Of a stretch of 33,299 nt of DNA, positions 1 through 10,982 are shown in pieces. Origin of the DNA: Myxococcota bacterium. GTDB lineage: Bacteria > Myxococcota > XYA12-FULL-58-9 > JASMKV01. Location: assembly GCA_030749035.1 (NCBI GenBank), contig JASMKV010000417.1:1-33299 (forward strand). The letters are read 5' to 3'. Each line of letters begins with the position of its first letter. The first letter of the stretch is position 1. The notes under the pieces are model-generated. The model was not told the origin of the DNA. It ran no database searches and worked only from the letters and a program-made list of their open reading frames with translations. The translations under genes were made by a program, and so were the position numbers.

Positions 1-3000
1 GCCATTGCAGGCCGGGCTTTCGCCTGAGCTGCCACAGCTATCGTGGGGATCTGTTCCTTCTGCGGCATCTGTACAGGTTCCATTAGCTGTAGCTCCCAAT
101 ATGGCTGAGCACACTTCGCAAACGCCAGTACATGTGTCAGCACAACAGTAAGAGTCTTTACAAATTTCGTTGCTCTCACAATCTCCATCGGCATTACAAG
201 CGATTCCATCACGCTGGCAAGTCCCTGCAGGACAAGTAAATCCAAGATTATCATCGCAATCCACATCCCCAATACAAGAGCCAGGACAATTTGCTGTGCC
301 GTCACATAAATAGCCACCAGAACAATTGTTGTTCTCTCCATCGTTTAGTATTTTGCAAACGCCCTCAGCGTCTGCTCCAAGGCTCGTGGAGCAAACATTA
401 CATCCACCGATGCACGCCGTATCGCAACAACGACCATCTACACAGTTGCCACTGATGCAGCCAGCAGCGCCGACACTGGTGCAGTTCTCCCCATCCTCTA
501 AAAGACAGCTGCCGCCATAGCAGGCATTGCCGGAAGTGGTACAGCTTGTTTCCGTGCCTTGGTCATCCTGATTCCCGTCGGTCACACTGCTGCATGTGCC
601 GTCGCTACCGCCGGTGTAATCGCCTTTACAGGATTTACAGGTGTCGGTACAGGCCGTGTCACAGCAAACACCATCGACACAAAAGTTGCTTTCACAATCA
701 GTGGGATCGATGCAGCCAACGCCATCATCTTTATGACAAGCGCCACTGCCATTACAGGTTAGATCGTCCGTACATTCTAAATTTGGATCTTCGCCATCGG
801 CAATATCATCACAGGTTCCATCACTGCCACCGGGCTCTTGATGGGTGGCGAGGCAGCTTCGGCACGGCCCACAGGTGCTGCTGTCCTGATTGCAGCAGAC
901 CCCATCGACGCAATTGTTGCTGGTGCAATCGGTGCCGGCGGTGCAGGTCTCGCCATTGTCCAGATGACAGGCACCCAGACCATTACAGGTATTGCTGCCA
1001 CAGTCATCGGGTGGATTGGGATTATCCCCATCGCTGACCGATAAACAGTTACCGTTGCCTCCCGCAGTGTCATCGTTTTTGCAGCTTTCGCAGACACCGG
1101 TGCAGTCTTTATCGCAACAGTAGCCATCGCGACAAAAGTTGGAATCACATTGGGAATCGAGGGTACAGGTCGTGTTTTGCGCAAGATGACAATTGCCGTT
1201 ACCATCGCAGGTTGTAGTGCATTCGTTGTCTGGATCCTGGGCATCGGGCACTACGGTACAGGTTCCTATGGAGCCAGTGATATCGCAGGCCTCACAGAAT
1301 TCGGCATCACAAGCACTATCGCAACACACATCATCGACACAGTTGTTCGTACGACATTGATTGGCGCTGCTGCAGCTTTGGCCATTGCTGAGCTGGCAGG
1401 CACCCTGGCCGTTACATTCGAGTTCGCCAGCGCATTCCCCATCAGGTTCCCCATCAGGATCTGTATCGTCGGGTATATCGCGGCAAGTACCATCATCCTC
1501 CACACTTAAGCCGGCGTGTGTCCCCAAGCAGGACTGACATTGCCCTTCGCACTCGTCGTCACAACAGACCCCGTCCGTACAAAAGCCGCTGACGCATTCA
1601 TAATTATTGGTGCAGGCTTCACCATTGGCCACCTGGTAGCATTCCCCTGCCCCGTCGCAAGATGTTTCGCAATCGTTGTAGGGATCTTCGCCAGCACTAA
1701 TCGAGGTATAGACAACGGTGGTGTCGGTGCAGCTGGTGGGTTTTTTACATTCGGGTCGAGCCGAAGCTTCGCCCTTGTCGGCATCGGGACAAAGGTCGGC
1801 ATCGGTTTGGCAGGCCGGCGCGCTGCTGCTGCCGTTACATCCTGGATCGACATTGGCTTTGATATAGCAGATGGGTTTGCTGCCAGCTTGCGCCTCATCA
1901 TCGGTGCCGAAACCGTGGTAATAGATGTCATCCCCGTCAGAACCATCGCAGGCAATTTCTGGGCAGTCGTTATAGGTATCCGCATCTTTGGCAATGGCCA
2001 CCCAGGCAGGGTCGATGGTTTCAGAGCAGGTGCCACTGACCGCATCGGTGCACACGGGACGCTCAAGGCTAACGCCAGCAAGAGATTCACTTTGGCTTGT
2101 GTTGTAGGCGACACAGTCGCTGCAATCTTGTTCCCGGGTTCGGCAGGAACCCGCGTCGACATCACAAAAGTTCCCATAGTTGCCGGCACACACATAACAT
2201 TGAGGATCTTGGGCATTGTTGATGAAGCCGTCGTAGTAGTAGGTGTCTTCTCCGTTTTCTGGACCGCAGGAGCCTAAAGCATTGCTTCCCGAACGCGGTG
2301 TACGCGTGCAATCGAGATAGGTGTTGGTTTCGGCTTCGCTGTTTTCGCAGAGATCTTCCCCTGCCCCATCTTGCGAGGCTTCGCCCAAATTTGTACCATG
2401 GTCACAGCGGCAGTCTTCATCAATTTGATTCCCGCAAAGCTCCGTTGCGGCGGGATTGATGGCAGCGTCTGTATCATCGCAATCGACATAGTCGTTGCTG
2501 GTTCCCGCAAGCAAGCTTGGGCCGTCTGCGCTTTCGTCACCAATGTTTGTGCCGCAGAAAGTATAGCCATCCCCATCCAGGTCGTATGTTGGATCTTCAT
2601 CGACCTCGCCATCGCAGTCGTTGTCCTTACCATCGCATTCGTGGTCTTCCCCTTCAATATAAGGGAGTTCTACCCAGCCGACAAAATCCGAAGTGGCGAC
2701 TTTGGTGGGTAAGACTTGCCCTTCGCATTCACCCCATTTACCGCCCTGGCAACTTTGGGTACCCAATTGACAAGCGCCTTGCAGGAGGATCTGACTTCTT
2801 GCGGCGTCACCGATAAAGCCCAGGAAGCAATCGCGCGTATCACCTAAGGCACACGTAGAACCTTCATCGACGTGCCCATCACAATCATCATCGATGTTGT
2901 TGTTGGCGACTTCACCGCTTAAGTTAAAGAGGCCTTGCATGATGCCATCGTTGCAGCTTTGTTCCCATTCGCCCTCGATGCATTTTTGCTCTCCCATGGC

Positions 3001-3621
3001 GCAAGCGCCGATACCTGCGAGGTTAAGGAGATTCCCGGGTAAGTTGGTGCAGTAAATGGTATCGCCCTCTTCACAGGGGCATCCTTCATCGACAGGAAAA
3101 CCGCTGCAGTTGTTGTCTATTTTATCACCACAGACTTCGAGGGTATAAGGGTTGATGGTGGCTTGGTTGTCATCGCAATCACATTCGCCTAATTCTCCAT
3201 CACATTTTTCATAACCGTCTCCATCTTCGTCTTCAAAACCTTCGAGCATTTTAATGCTGTATTCAACCCGGGCATTGCTGGCGAAAGTAAGTGTTTTTGC
3301 CGCGGCGACAACAACCTGGTCGTTCTTGAGTCCTTGGGCATGAAAGAAAAAACTATTTTTGATGGTGTCCGAAGGTTTGAGCAATAAATCAAAAGGCTCG
3401 CTGCTGATGTCGATATCAAGTTCATGCGCAGAGACCGCTTCGTCTTCGCCTTCAAGAGTTCTTACTGCGAGATTAATTTTATCGACTTGAATAATACTCG
3501 AAATACGAATGAGCATTTGTGTTTCGGTCACTTCTGGCGCGTCATCTGTGCACTGAATTTGCGTGAGGGAAAGCGACAAGGCAAAGAGTGCTAAATAGGG
3601 ATTGCGTATTAGGGTTTTCAC
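1..3621 (-). CDS. Giant Cys-rich surface protein with MopE-type repeats (3' end outside window)
   Basis: The minus frame stays open from a GTG at 3621 to the left edge, giving 1207 codons with no stop, so the C-terminus is missing. The N-terminus has a basic start and a hydrophobic stretch ending ALSLSLTQIQC (Cys about residue 25), which looks like a signal peptide with an atypical lipobox. Residues 26-125 form an unrecognised domain. Acidic metal-binding-like segments follow (DEDGDGY near 130, DDDCDG near 244, DNDCDGEVDED near 330, DLDGDGYTFCG near 350, DCDDTDAAINP near 380), matching the family of MopE-like putative metal-binding repeats. From about residue 675 onward, seven copies of a Cys-rich module with the core CVDGVCCDxxCxxxCxxC recur every 68-94 residues. 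Export is inferred; the ligand is unknown. GTG is the only start near the signal sequence. Confidence 0.85.
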   Translation of the reverse strand, partial: MKTLIRNPYLALFALSLSLTQIQCTDDAPEVTETQMLIRISSIIQVDKINLAVRTLEGEDEAVSAHELDIDISSEPFDLLLKPSDTIKNSFFFHAQGLKNDQVVVAAAKTLTFASNARVEYSIKMLEGFEDEDGDGYEKCDGELGECDCDDNQATINPYTLEVCGDKIDNNCSGFPVDEGCPCEEGDTIYCTNLPGNLLNLAGIGACAMGEQKCIEGEWEQSCNDGIMQGLFNLSGEVANNNIDDDCDGHVDEGSTCALGDTRDCFLGFIGDAARSQILLQGACQLGTQSCQGGKWGECEGQVLPTKVATSDFVGWVELPYIEGEDHECDGKDNDCDGEVDEDPTYDLDGDGYTFCGTNIGDESADGPSLLAGTSNDYVDCDDTDAAINPAATELCGNQIDEDCRCDHGTNLGEASQDGAGEDLCENSEAETNTYLDCTRTPRSGSNALGSCGPENGEDTYYYDGFINNAQDPQCYVCAGNYGNFCDVDAGSCRTREQDCSDCVAYNTSQSESLAGVSLERPVCTDAVSGTCSETIDPAWVAIAKDADTYNDCPEIACDGSDGDDIYYHGFGTDDEAQAGSKPICYIKANVDPGCNGSSSAPACQTDADLCPDADKGEASARPECKKPTSCTDTTVVYTSISAGEDPYNDCETSCDGAGECYQVANGEACTNNYECVSGFCTDGVCCDDECEGQCQSCLGTHAGLSVEDDGTCRDIPDDTDPDGEPDGECAGELECNGQGACQLSNGQSCSSANQCRTNNCVDDVCCDSACDAEFCEACDITGSIGTCTVVPDAQDPDNECTTTCDGNGNCHLAQNTTCTLDSQCDSNFCRDGYCCDKDCTGVCESCKNDDTAGGNGNCLSVSDGDNPNPPDDCGSNTCNGLGACHLDNGETCTAGTDCTSNNCVDGVCCNQDSSTCGPCRSCLATHQEPGGSDGTCDDIADGEDPNLECTDDLTCNGSGACHKDDGVGCIDPTDCESNFCVDGVCCDTACTDTCKSCKGDYTGGSDGTCSSVTDGNQDDQGTETSCTTSGNACYGGSCLLEDGENCTSVGAAGCISGNCVDGRCCDTACIGGCNVCSTSLGADAEGVCKILNDGENNNCSGGYLCDGTANCPGSCIGDVDCDDNLGFTCPAGTCQRDGIACNADGDCESNEICKDSYCCADTCTGVCEVCSAILGATANGTCTDAAEGTDPHDSCGSSGESPACNG

Positions 3622-3641
3622 TAAACCTACTTTATCGAATA

Positions 3642-3678
3642 CACCGGCGAAGGGCTAAAATCCGGTGATTTTTTTTTT
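3642..3678 (+). terminator. Rho-independent terminator-like hairpin facing right
   Basis: CACCGG (3642-3647) pairs with CCGGTG (3662-3667) across a 14-nt loop, and the + strand continues with an A and ten T residues (3669-3678). The geometry is that of an intrinsic terminator for rightward transcription, although no + strand gene lies upstream of it. In the opposite direction the same hairpin would sit in the leader of the Cys-rich gene, about 20 nt before its GTG. Confidence 0.55.
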
Positions 3679-3737
3679 GAGTTGTTGCTTCTTCACAGCA
3701 ATTCATACTAGCTAAGTCACACTGTTGCTTCTATGGG

Positions 3738-3765
3738 ATTATACCCGGGCGTGAGTGGCATGCAA
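3738..3765 (-). promoter_or_regulatory. Candidate sigma70-type promoter for the Cys-rich protein gene
   Basis: On the minus strand a perfect TATAAT (3743-3738) lies 16 nt downstream of TTGCAT (3765-3760), a partial match to TTGACA. It would give a leader of roughly 110 nt before the GTG at 3621. This is a pattern match only. Confidence 0.4.
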
Positions 3766-3784
3766 TGTGGTAGTAGGAGGCGTG

Positions 3785-4210
3785 ATGGATATTGAATACT
3801 TAGGTGTCGATCATTTGGGCTTGGCGGTGAAGGATTTGGCCGCTGCAGAGGCAACCTACCGAAATATATTGGGTTTTAAGCTAAGTGGCAGTGAAAGTCT
3901 GCCCGATCGAGGGCTTGAAGTGCGTTTTGTCGAGACAGGTAATGCCCGGATTGAACTTATTGCGCCAACTCGGGATGATTCTGAGGTCAGCCGATTCTTA
4001 GATAAGCGCGGTGAAGGGCTACATCATATTTGCTTGCAGGTTGCAAGTATAGACAGGGCGATCGCTCAATTACGCGCTCAGGGCGCTCAATTGCTTAGTG
4101 ATGAGGCGCAAAGTGGTGCGGAGGGTTCGCGGGTTGTGTTCATTCATCCTAAAGGCACGCATGGTGTGTTGATGGAATTGGTCGAAAAACAAGCAGAAGA
4201 GGAGTCGTGA
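3785..4210 (+). CDS. mce: Methylmalonyl-CoA epimerase
   Basis: This 141-aa protein is a single vicinal-oxygen-chelate (glyoxalase-fold) unit, close to the usual epimerase size. Candidate metal ligands are visible: His10 in VDHLGLAV, Glu57 in ARIELIAP, His80/81 in GLHHICLQV and Glu131 in LMELVE. The enzyme interconverts the (R) and (S) forms of methylmalonyl-CoA in the cytoplasm, feeding the B12-dependent mutase in propionate metabolism. I chose the ATG at 3785 because AGGAGG (3775-3780) lies just upstream; an in-frame ATG at 3755 would add ten residues unlike the family. The stop is within a few bases of the next gene, so the two are probably co-transcribed. A generic glyoxalase-like role is the alternative. 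Confidence 0.88.
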   Translation: MDIEYLGVDHLGLAVKDLAAAEATYRNILGFKLSGSESLPDRGLEVRFVETGNARIELIAPTRDDSEVSRFLDKRGEGLHHICLQVASIDRAIAQLRAQGAQLLSDEAQSGAEGSRVVFIHPKGTHGVLMELVEKQAEEES

Positions 4211-4212
4211 CG

Positions 4213-4509
4213 ATGTCTGAGATGAAGAAAAAACCGGTGCAGCTTAAAATCAATTTGAGCGAGGACATTGCGCAAGGGATGTATGTGAATCTCTCGATGG
4301 TGAACCACACGGAGACAGAATTTACGATTGATGCACTTTATGTTCAGCCTCAGCAGCCCAAGGCGAATGTGCGGTCACGATTAATTTTAAGTCCCCTACA
4401 CACCAAACGTCTCTTGATGGCGTTGCAGGATAATATTCATCGTTATGAAGATCGTTTTGGTGAGATTGAGCTCAAAGGGCCTAATCCGGCCGATCCTCTT
4501 TTGCAGTAA
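4213..4509 (+). CDS. DUF3467 family protein
   Basis: This is a 98-aa cytoplasmic protein without a signal peptide. It matches the pattern I know for DUF3467: a beta-rich core with GMYVNLSMVNHTETEF (about residues 22-37), a DALYVQPQ segment and a C-terminal helix SPLHTKRLLMALQDNI. The function of the family is unknown. The ATG at 4213 is preferred because a GAGGAG-type ribosome site lies about 8 nt upstream; a GTG at 4207 overlapping the previous stop is also possible. It directly follows the epimerase gene. Its stop ends one base from the stop of the oppositely oriented fabH, with no terminator visible between them. Confidence 0.8.
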   Translation: MSEMKKKPVQLKINLSEDIAQGMYVNLSMVNHTETEFTIDALYVQPQQPKANVRSRLILSPLHTKRLLMALQDNIHRYEDRFGEIELKGPNPADPLLQ

Positions 4510-4510
4510 C

Positions 4511-5518
4511 TTACCAGCGAATAAGTGCAGCGCCCCAGGTAAAGCCAGCACCAAAAGCGGTGAGGCAAAGCAGATCGCCTTTTTCCAGGCGTCCTTCCTG
4601 GACGGCTTCGCTTAAGGCCAGTGGAATCGATGCGGCGGTGGTGTTGCCGTACTTTTGGATGTTGTTGAAGACTTGATCGTCTCTAAGCTTGAGCCGTCGT
4701 TGCACCATTTCAGCAATGCGCAAATTGGCTTGATGCGGAATCAAGAGTTTAATGTCTTCACTTGTAAGTCCCGTTGCATTCAAGGCTTCCTTGACGGACT
4801 CGGGCATTTTACTCACCGCATGTTTAAAAACATTTTTACCATTCATCAACGGAAAGTGTCTTCCCTCTTCGATGGCTTGTGGTGTCGCGCGTGGCATTTC
4901 AGCGCTTGAAGGATAGGGGCAATGCAGTTCATCGGCATGGCGTCCATCGGCGTGCATATTGACGTGCACTACGCCACGTTCAGGATCGTCACTGGGCCCG
5001 AGAACGGCAGCGGCAGCACCATCGCCAAAAATGACTGCCACATCTCTTCCTTTGTTGGAAAAATCGAGGCCGGTCGAATGGACTTCTGAACCAATCAAAA
5101 GAATTTTTTGGTACTGTCCACTTTGAATAAAGGCATTCGCGATATTCAAGCCATAGATAAATCCTGAGCATTGATTGCGAATATCCAGCGCCGGTACACC
5201 CGCAGGAATTCCGAGTTTGCTTTGTACAAAAACCGCATCTCCGGGGAAAAAACGATCCGGGCTTAGTGTGGCATAAATGATAAGATCAATTTCATCGGTT
5301 GTGATTTGCGCATTGTCCAGCGCATTTTTAGCCGCAAGTGTGGCCAAGTCAGAAGCGCCCATAGGGTTGTTCTCAAAGTCGACGTAGTGCCGGGTTTTGA
5401 TGCCGGTACGTTGTTGGATCCATTCATCGGAGGTATCCATAAGTTGAGCCAGGTCGTCATTGCTGACAACTTTTTCTGGAAGATAGTGACCAATTCCTAA
5501 GAAAGCAGCATTAGGCAT
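4511..5518 (-). CDS. fabH: Beta-ketoacyl-ACP synthase III
   Basis: The 335-aa protein has the complete thiolase-fold catalytic triad of FabH: Cys117 in RNQCSGF, His262 in IPHQANLRI and Asn292 in YGNTTAAS. It condenses acetyl-CoA (or another primer) with malonyl-ACP to start fatty-acid synthesis. The substrate range cannot be read from the sequence, and FabH-like synthases acting in other pathways look alike. I chose the ATG at 5518, preceded by AAAGG; a TTG at 5539 would add seven residues and has no ribosome site. It lies 24 bp after gyrB on the same strand and is the last gene of the long leftward block. Confidence 0.93.
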   Translation of the reverse strand: MPNAAFLGIGHYLPEKVVSNDDLAQLMDTSDEWIQQRTGIKTRHYVDFENNPMGASDLATLAAKNALDNAQITTDEIDLIIYATLSPDRFFPGDAVFVQSKLGIPAGVPALDIRNQCSGFIYGLNIANAFIQSGQYQKILLIGSEVHSTGLDFSNKGRDVAVIFGDGAAAAVLGPSDDPERGVVHVNMHADGRHADELHCPYPSSAEMPRATPQAIEEGRHFPLMNGKNVFKHAVSKMPESVKEALNATGLTSEDIKLLIPHQANLRIAEMVQRRLKLRDDQVFNNIQKYGNTTAASIPLALSEAVQEGRLEKGDLLCLTAFGAGFTWGAALIRW

Positions 5519-5542
5519 AAGTTGGGCCTTTGTGAGCAAGGG

Positions 5543-7996
<2,454 letters not shown>

Positions 7997-8027
7997 TTAA
8001 ATGCGCTTTGGATGTACCATAAAGGGC

Positions 8028-8046
8028 CCTTGAGCGCTACTCAAAG
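8028..8046 (-). other. Small hairpin in the gyrB leader
   Basis: CCTTGAG (8028-8034) and CTCAAAG (8040-8046) form a 7-bp stem with one G-U pair around a 5-nt loop, in the 106-bp gap between the glycosyltransferase stop and the gyrB GTG. No T tract follows on the minus strand, so it is not a standard terminator. It may be part of the gyrB leader or chance. Confidence 0.25.
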
Positions 8047-8087
8047 CAACATAAAACGCTTACAATTTGGCCTTTATTTTCAGAAGT

Positions 8088-9191
8088 TTAGATGGATTTT
8101 AAGGCTTGAAGATAGACCTCATAAACGGCCTTGGCGAGGTTTTTATAGCTGCGTGTGGATATCCATTTGAGTCCCTTTTCTGCGAGTTGATGACGCCTTT
8201 GTGGGGCACGCAAAAGACGCATGATTTCCTTGGCGAGGGCTGCCGGATTATCCATTTCGACGAGCACACCTGAATCGCTGGAGGTCAAAATTTCGTGTGC
8301 ACCACTGTTGTCCGTGGCGACGATGGGCAGTCCTGAAGCAATGGCTTCGAGTAAAGCTATCGGCTCTCCTTCCCATTTGGACGATAATACAAATAAATCC
8401 AGATGGGGCAGCAGTGTTTCGACCTGACTCTGCTCACCTAAAAATGTGACCGGTGCATTAAGCTTCTTGGCCAATGTCTCAAGCTGCGTACGCAAAGGCC
8501 CATCACCAATAATCAGCAAATGGGTGTCTGTGAGCAGGGCGCTTGCTTCGATGGCGATGTGCAGGGCTTTTTGCGGCACAAGCCGCGCCACGGTACCTAT
8601 CATAAATTGACTTTGGGGCCATTGTGGTGGGCGCTTGCTTGCATCTTCGCTTCTTGGCGAGAATCGTTCGAGCTCCAGGGCGTTGTGGATATGGTGCCCT
8701 TTTTCGCGTTTAAGATAGCCGCGCGCATCGAGCAAGCGCAGGTCGTCCTGGGCCACAGATATCACCTGGGTGGCGCCTTTGCATGCCAGGTATTCGGCGG
8801 CTTTAAGCAGCCCCATCTTGAGGGGATGCGTCTTTTGCCGCAGGGCGAGGCCATGGATGGTATAAATAAGGGCGCATTGATTTTGCCAACGTTTCGCGAA
8901 GAAACTTGCGTAAAAAGCTGCGCGCGTGCCGTGCAGGTGCACGATGTCGGGGCTTGTCTGCGCAACGGTATTTGCAAGCTGCAAGAGATTGAACGGGTTC
9001 CATCGATTTCCCATGATATTTAGGGGTATCGTTTGAATATGTACGTTGTGGAGGTCTTGGGCCAGGCGACTTGGTGATTGGGTGGCCACAAGAGGTTCTA
9101 ATCCAGAGGCGATCTGAGCTTTGGCGAGTCCCAGGACATGCTCTGCGCCACCGGCGGCGCTGCCGTCAGCCATGAGGTGCAAAATCTTCAT
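8088..9191 (-). CDS. Glycosyltransferase, GT4-type (GT-B fold)
   Basis: The 367-aa protein has an N-terminal Rossmann half opening with MKILHLMADGSAAGGAEHVL, a glycine-rich acceptor-side loop typical of GT4 enzymes. The C-terminal half has the donor-binding region LFVLSSKWEGEPIALLEAIASG followed by VATDNSGAHEIL and GVLVEMDNPAAL. Such enzymes use a nucleotide-sugar to build cell-surface glycans; the sugar and acceptor cannot be read here. No signal peptide or membrane segment is evident, so it probably acts at the cytoplasmic face. Its start directly abuts the stop of the upstream GT2 gene, implying co-transcription and a shared glycan pathway. Confidence 0.88.
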   Translation of the reverse strand: MKILHLMADGSAAGGAEHVLGLAKAQIASGLEPLVATQSPSRLAQDLHNVHIQTIPLNIMGNRWNPFNLLQLANTVAQTSPDIVHLHGTRAAFYASFFAKRWQNQCALIYTIHGLALRQKTHPLKMGLLKAAEYLACKGATQVISVAQDDLRLLDARGYLKREKGHHIHNALELERFSPRSEDASKRPPQWPQSQFMIGTVARLVPQKALHIAIEASALLTDTHLLIIGDGPLRTQLETLAKKLNAPVTFLGEQSQVETLLPHLDLFVLSSKWEGEPIALLEAIASGLPIVATDNSGAHEILTSSDSGVLVEMDNPAALAKEIMRLLRAPQRRHQLAEKGLKWISTRSYKNLAKAVYEVYLQALKSI

Positions 9192-10010
9192 TTAATCGTG
9201 TATGCCTCGCATCCTTTGGTAAAAACCAACCATGCTGCTGGCCAATACGCCATGATGTCTCTGCCAGAAATATCGTTGAGAGCGACGGTATGCCTGTTCT
9301 GCCTCTTGCGCATTGGTTTTACTCGATTCACCCCGATGATGTATCAAGGTCAGAGAGGGATCGTAAAGGATACCGATACCTGATTGGGCAAGGCGCAGGC
9401 AAAAATCAATATCTTCAAAAAAGAGGAAGAAATTTTCGTCGAAACCATCAATTTTTTCAAAAGCATCCCGGCCGACAAGTAAGGATGAGCCGGCGACCCA
9501 GGAAACACTGGTTTTTCTTGAAAAAACTCTATCTATAATGACACCCAAGAGGTGTCCTTTGCGGTCAAGTCGGCGTTGTACGGCACGTCTTAAAAGCTCA
9601 TTGGTCACATTGGGTCGAAAACCAAAGGAAAGTTGAAAGCGTCCATGTTTATCAACCTGCCTAAAACCGATAGCTTTGGCGTGTAAGCTTGTACAGTATT
9701 TTAAGATGCGTTGACGGCTATGGGGGGTTAACTCTGTATCTGGATTGAGGAGCAAAAGTGCTTCCCCCTTTGATTTTTTAACCGCAAGATTAATTGCTTT
9801 TGAGAAGCCAAGATTTTCTTTGGATTCAATCAGATTGACCCAGGGAAAATCTTTTTTTACTTTTGCCACGCTTTCATCTTTTGAGGCATTGTCGACGACC
9901 CATACATCCATACTTGGATCGAGACTTTTAAGGCAGCGCTCCAGGTAGTGCGCAACATTATAGTTTACAATGACAATTGAAAGAGGAGTGGGGTTGTTGT
10001 GGTTGTCCAT
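9192..10010 (-). CDS. Glycosyltransferase family 2, rhamnosyltransferase-like
   Basis: The 272-aa protein is a GT-A glycosyltransferase: SIVIVNYNVAHYLERCLKSL at residues 11-30, VWVVDNASKDES at about 36, ENLGFSKAINLAVKKS at about 63, and the metal-binding LLLNPDTEL motif at about 86. WVAGSSLLVGRDAFEKIDGFDE and FLFFEDIDFCLRLAQSG follow, as in WbbL-type rhamnosyltransferases. It probably adds a sugar to an O-antigen-like or other envelope glycan; the sugar is not determinable. The ribosome site before the ATG at 10010 is weak. It starts 12 bp after the surA-like gene and abuts the GT4 gene. Confidence 0.88.
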   Translation of the reverse strand: MDNHNNPTPLSIVIVNYNVAHYLERCLKSLDPSMDVWVVDNASKDESVAKVKKDFPWVNLIESKENLGFSKAINLAVKKSKGEALLLLNPDTELTPHSRQRILKYCTSLHAKAIGFRQVDKHGRFQLSFGFRPNVTNELLRRAVQRRLDRKGHLLGVIIDRVFSRKTSVSWVAGSSLLVGRDAFEKIDGFDENFFLFFEDIDFCLRLAQSGIGILYDPSLTLIHHRGESSKTNAQEAEQAYRRSQRYFWQRHHGVLASSMVGFYQRMRGIHD

Positions 10011-10022
10011 AATCGCTTTAAT

Positions 10023-10982
10023 TTAGAGAAAAACTTCAACGTGTGATTTTTCTCGCAGCTCGTTAAGCCAAAGAAGAGTTTGGCTTTGCATGGCATTTTG
10101 AAAGTATTCTTGCTGGTAGCGTTGATACTCTTGCGGCTTTTTACAATCGATGGCGCCTTGTTCAATGCGTTTAAATACTTTGATCAGGTGAAAACCAAAT
10201 TGTGTCTGCACTAAGGGAGAGATTTCCCCGGGTTTGAGTTTTGCGGCAGCATGTTCAAATTCCTGAACCATTTCACCACTGGAAAAACATCCCAGGGCTC
10301 CGCCTTGAGAGGCTTTGTCGGCAGAATATTTATCAGCATAGGTTGCAAAGTCTGCACCTTTGAGCAGTTCTTGGCGAATGCTTTCAGCTTGTTTTTGTAT
10401 GGCCTGTTGTTCTGTAGATGATTGTGGTGCGAATAATATATGTGCAGCGCAAGTTTGGTATTGTTTTTCAGCAGCCGTTTTATCGCGGCATAATTGTTCT
10501 AATTCCTCTTCGTTGAATTGGATTTTACTCTGAACTTTCATTTGCATGAGTCTGGAGCGCTCCATCTGCGTCTTTATTTGTTCGCGATACTCGCTCCAGG
10601 TAATGCCTTGTGAATAAAGTGCCGATTGCAGCTGTTCCCTTGAGAGGTTGTTCAAACGTTGCACTTCGTTAATGGCTTGATCAATTTCAGCATCAGAAAT
10701 GTTAAGCTGCTGCCTGTTCTCTACAATGGCCTCATCGATAAGCTTCTCCGAGATGGCTTCTTCAAGAACTCTTTTGAGGACAGCGTTATAGCGTTCATGA
10801 AACTCTTTTTCGGGGAGCCCCTTTAGAGTATCGAGTAGAGGGTTGGCTTTCTCTTCGAGCTCGCTCAACGTAATGATGTCCGATTCTATAATGGCGACAA
10901 TTTTATCAGCAACTTTTCTTTGCGCAAGGGCGGTCGCGCTAAGAAGGGAGAAAGCAACAATCAGTTTAAAAGAGCAACGCAA
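10023..10982 (-). CDS. SurA-like periplasmic parvulin peptidyl-prolyl isomerase
   Basis: I place the start at a TTG (10982), giving 319 aa with a good signal peptide (MRCSFKLIVAFSLLSATALA, cleavage before Gln). It has GGAG 7 nt upstream. This start lies inside the end of the upstream gene, a 17-bp overlap. The longer in-frame reading from 11156 lies wholly within that gene and has no export signal. After the signal come a SurA_N-like helical chaperone region (about residues 22-165) and one parvulin domain (about 177-270) with AAHILFAP, SQGGALGCFSSGEM and TQFGFHLIKV. SurA-type proteins help outer-membrane proteins fold. Only one parvulin domain is present, against two in E. coli SurA. Confidence 0.88.
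   Translation of the reverse strand: MRCSFKLIVAFSLLSATALAQRKVADKIVAIIESDIITLSELEEKANPLLDTLKGLPEKEFHERYNAVLKRVLEEAISEKLIDEAIVENRQQLNISDAEIDQAINEVQRLNNLSREQLQSALYSQGITWSEYREQIKTQMERSRLMQMKVQSKIQFNEEELEQLCRDKTAAEKQYQTCAAHILFAPQSSTEQQAIQKQAESIRQELLKGADFATYADKYSADKASQGGALGCFSSGEMVQEFEHAAAKLKPGEISPLVQTQFGFHLIKVFKRIEQGAIDCKKPQEYQRYQQEYFQNAMQSQTLLWLNELREKSHVEVFL

Noticed and set aside
326-2816. Many long open frames on the + strand and in other minus frames across the Cys-rich region, up to 253 codons (1516-2277 +).
   Set aside because: They are mirror images of a repetitive Gly/Asp/Cys-rich gene whose own frame is open from 3621 to the edge. The alternatives lack family motifs or ribosome sites, and their compositions are implausible (runs of His/Arg/Cys or Ala/Ile).
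3684-3732. Direct repeat GTTGCTTCT (3684-3692 and 3724-3732).
   Set aside because: The 9-bp copies are 40 bp apart and could be regulator half-sites, but one pair is too little evidence to call a site.
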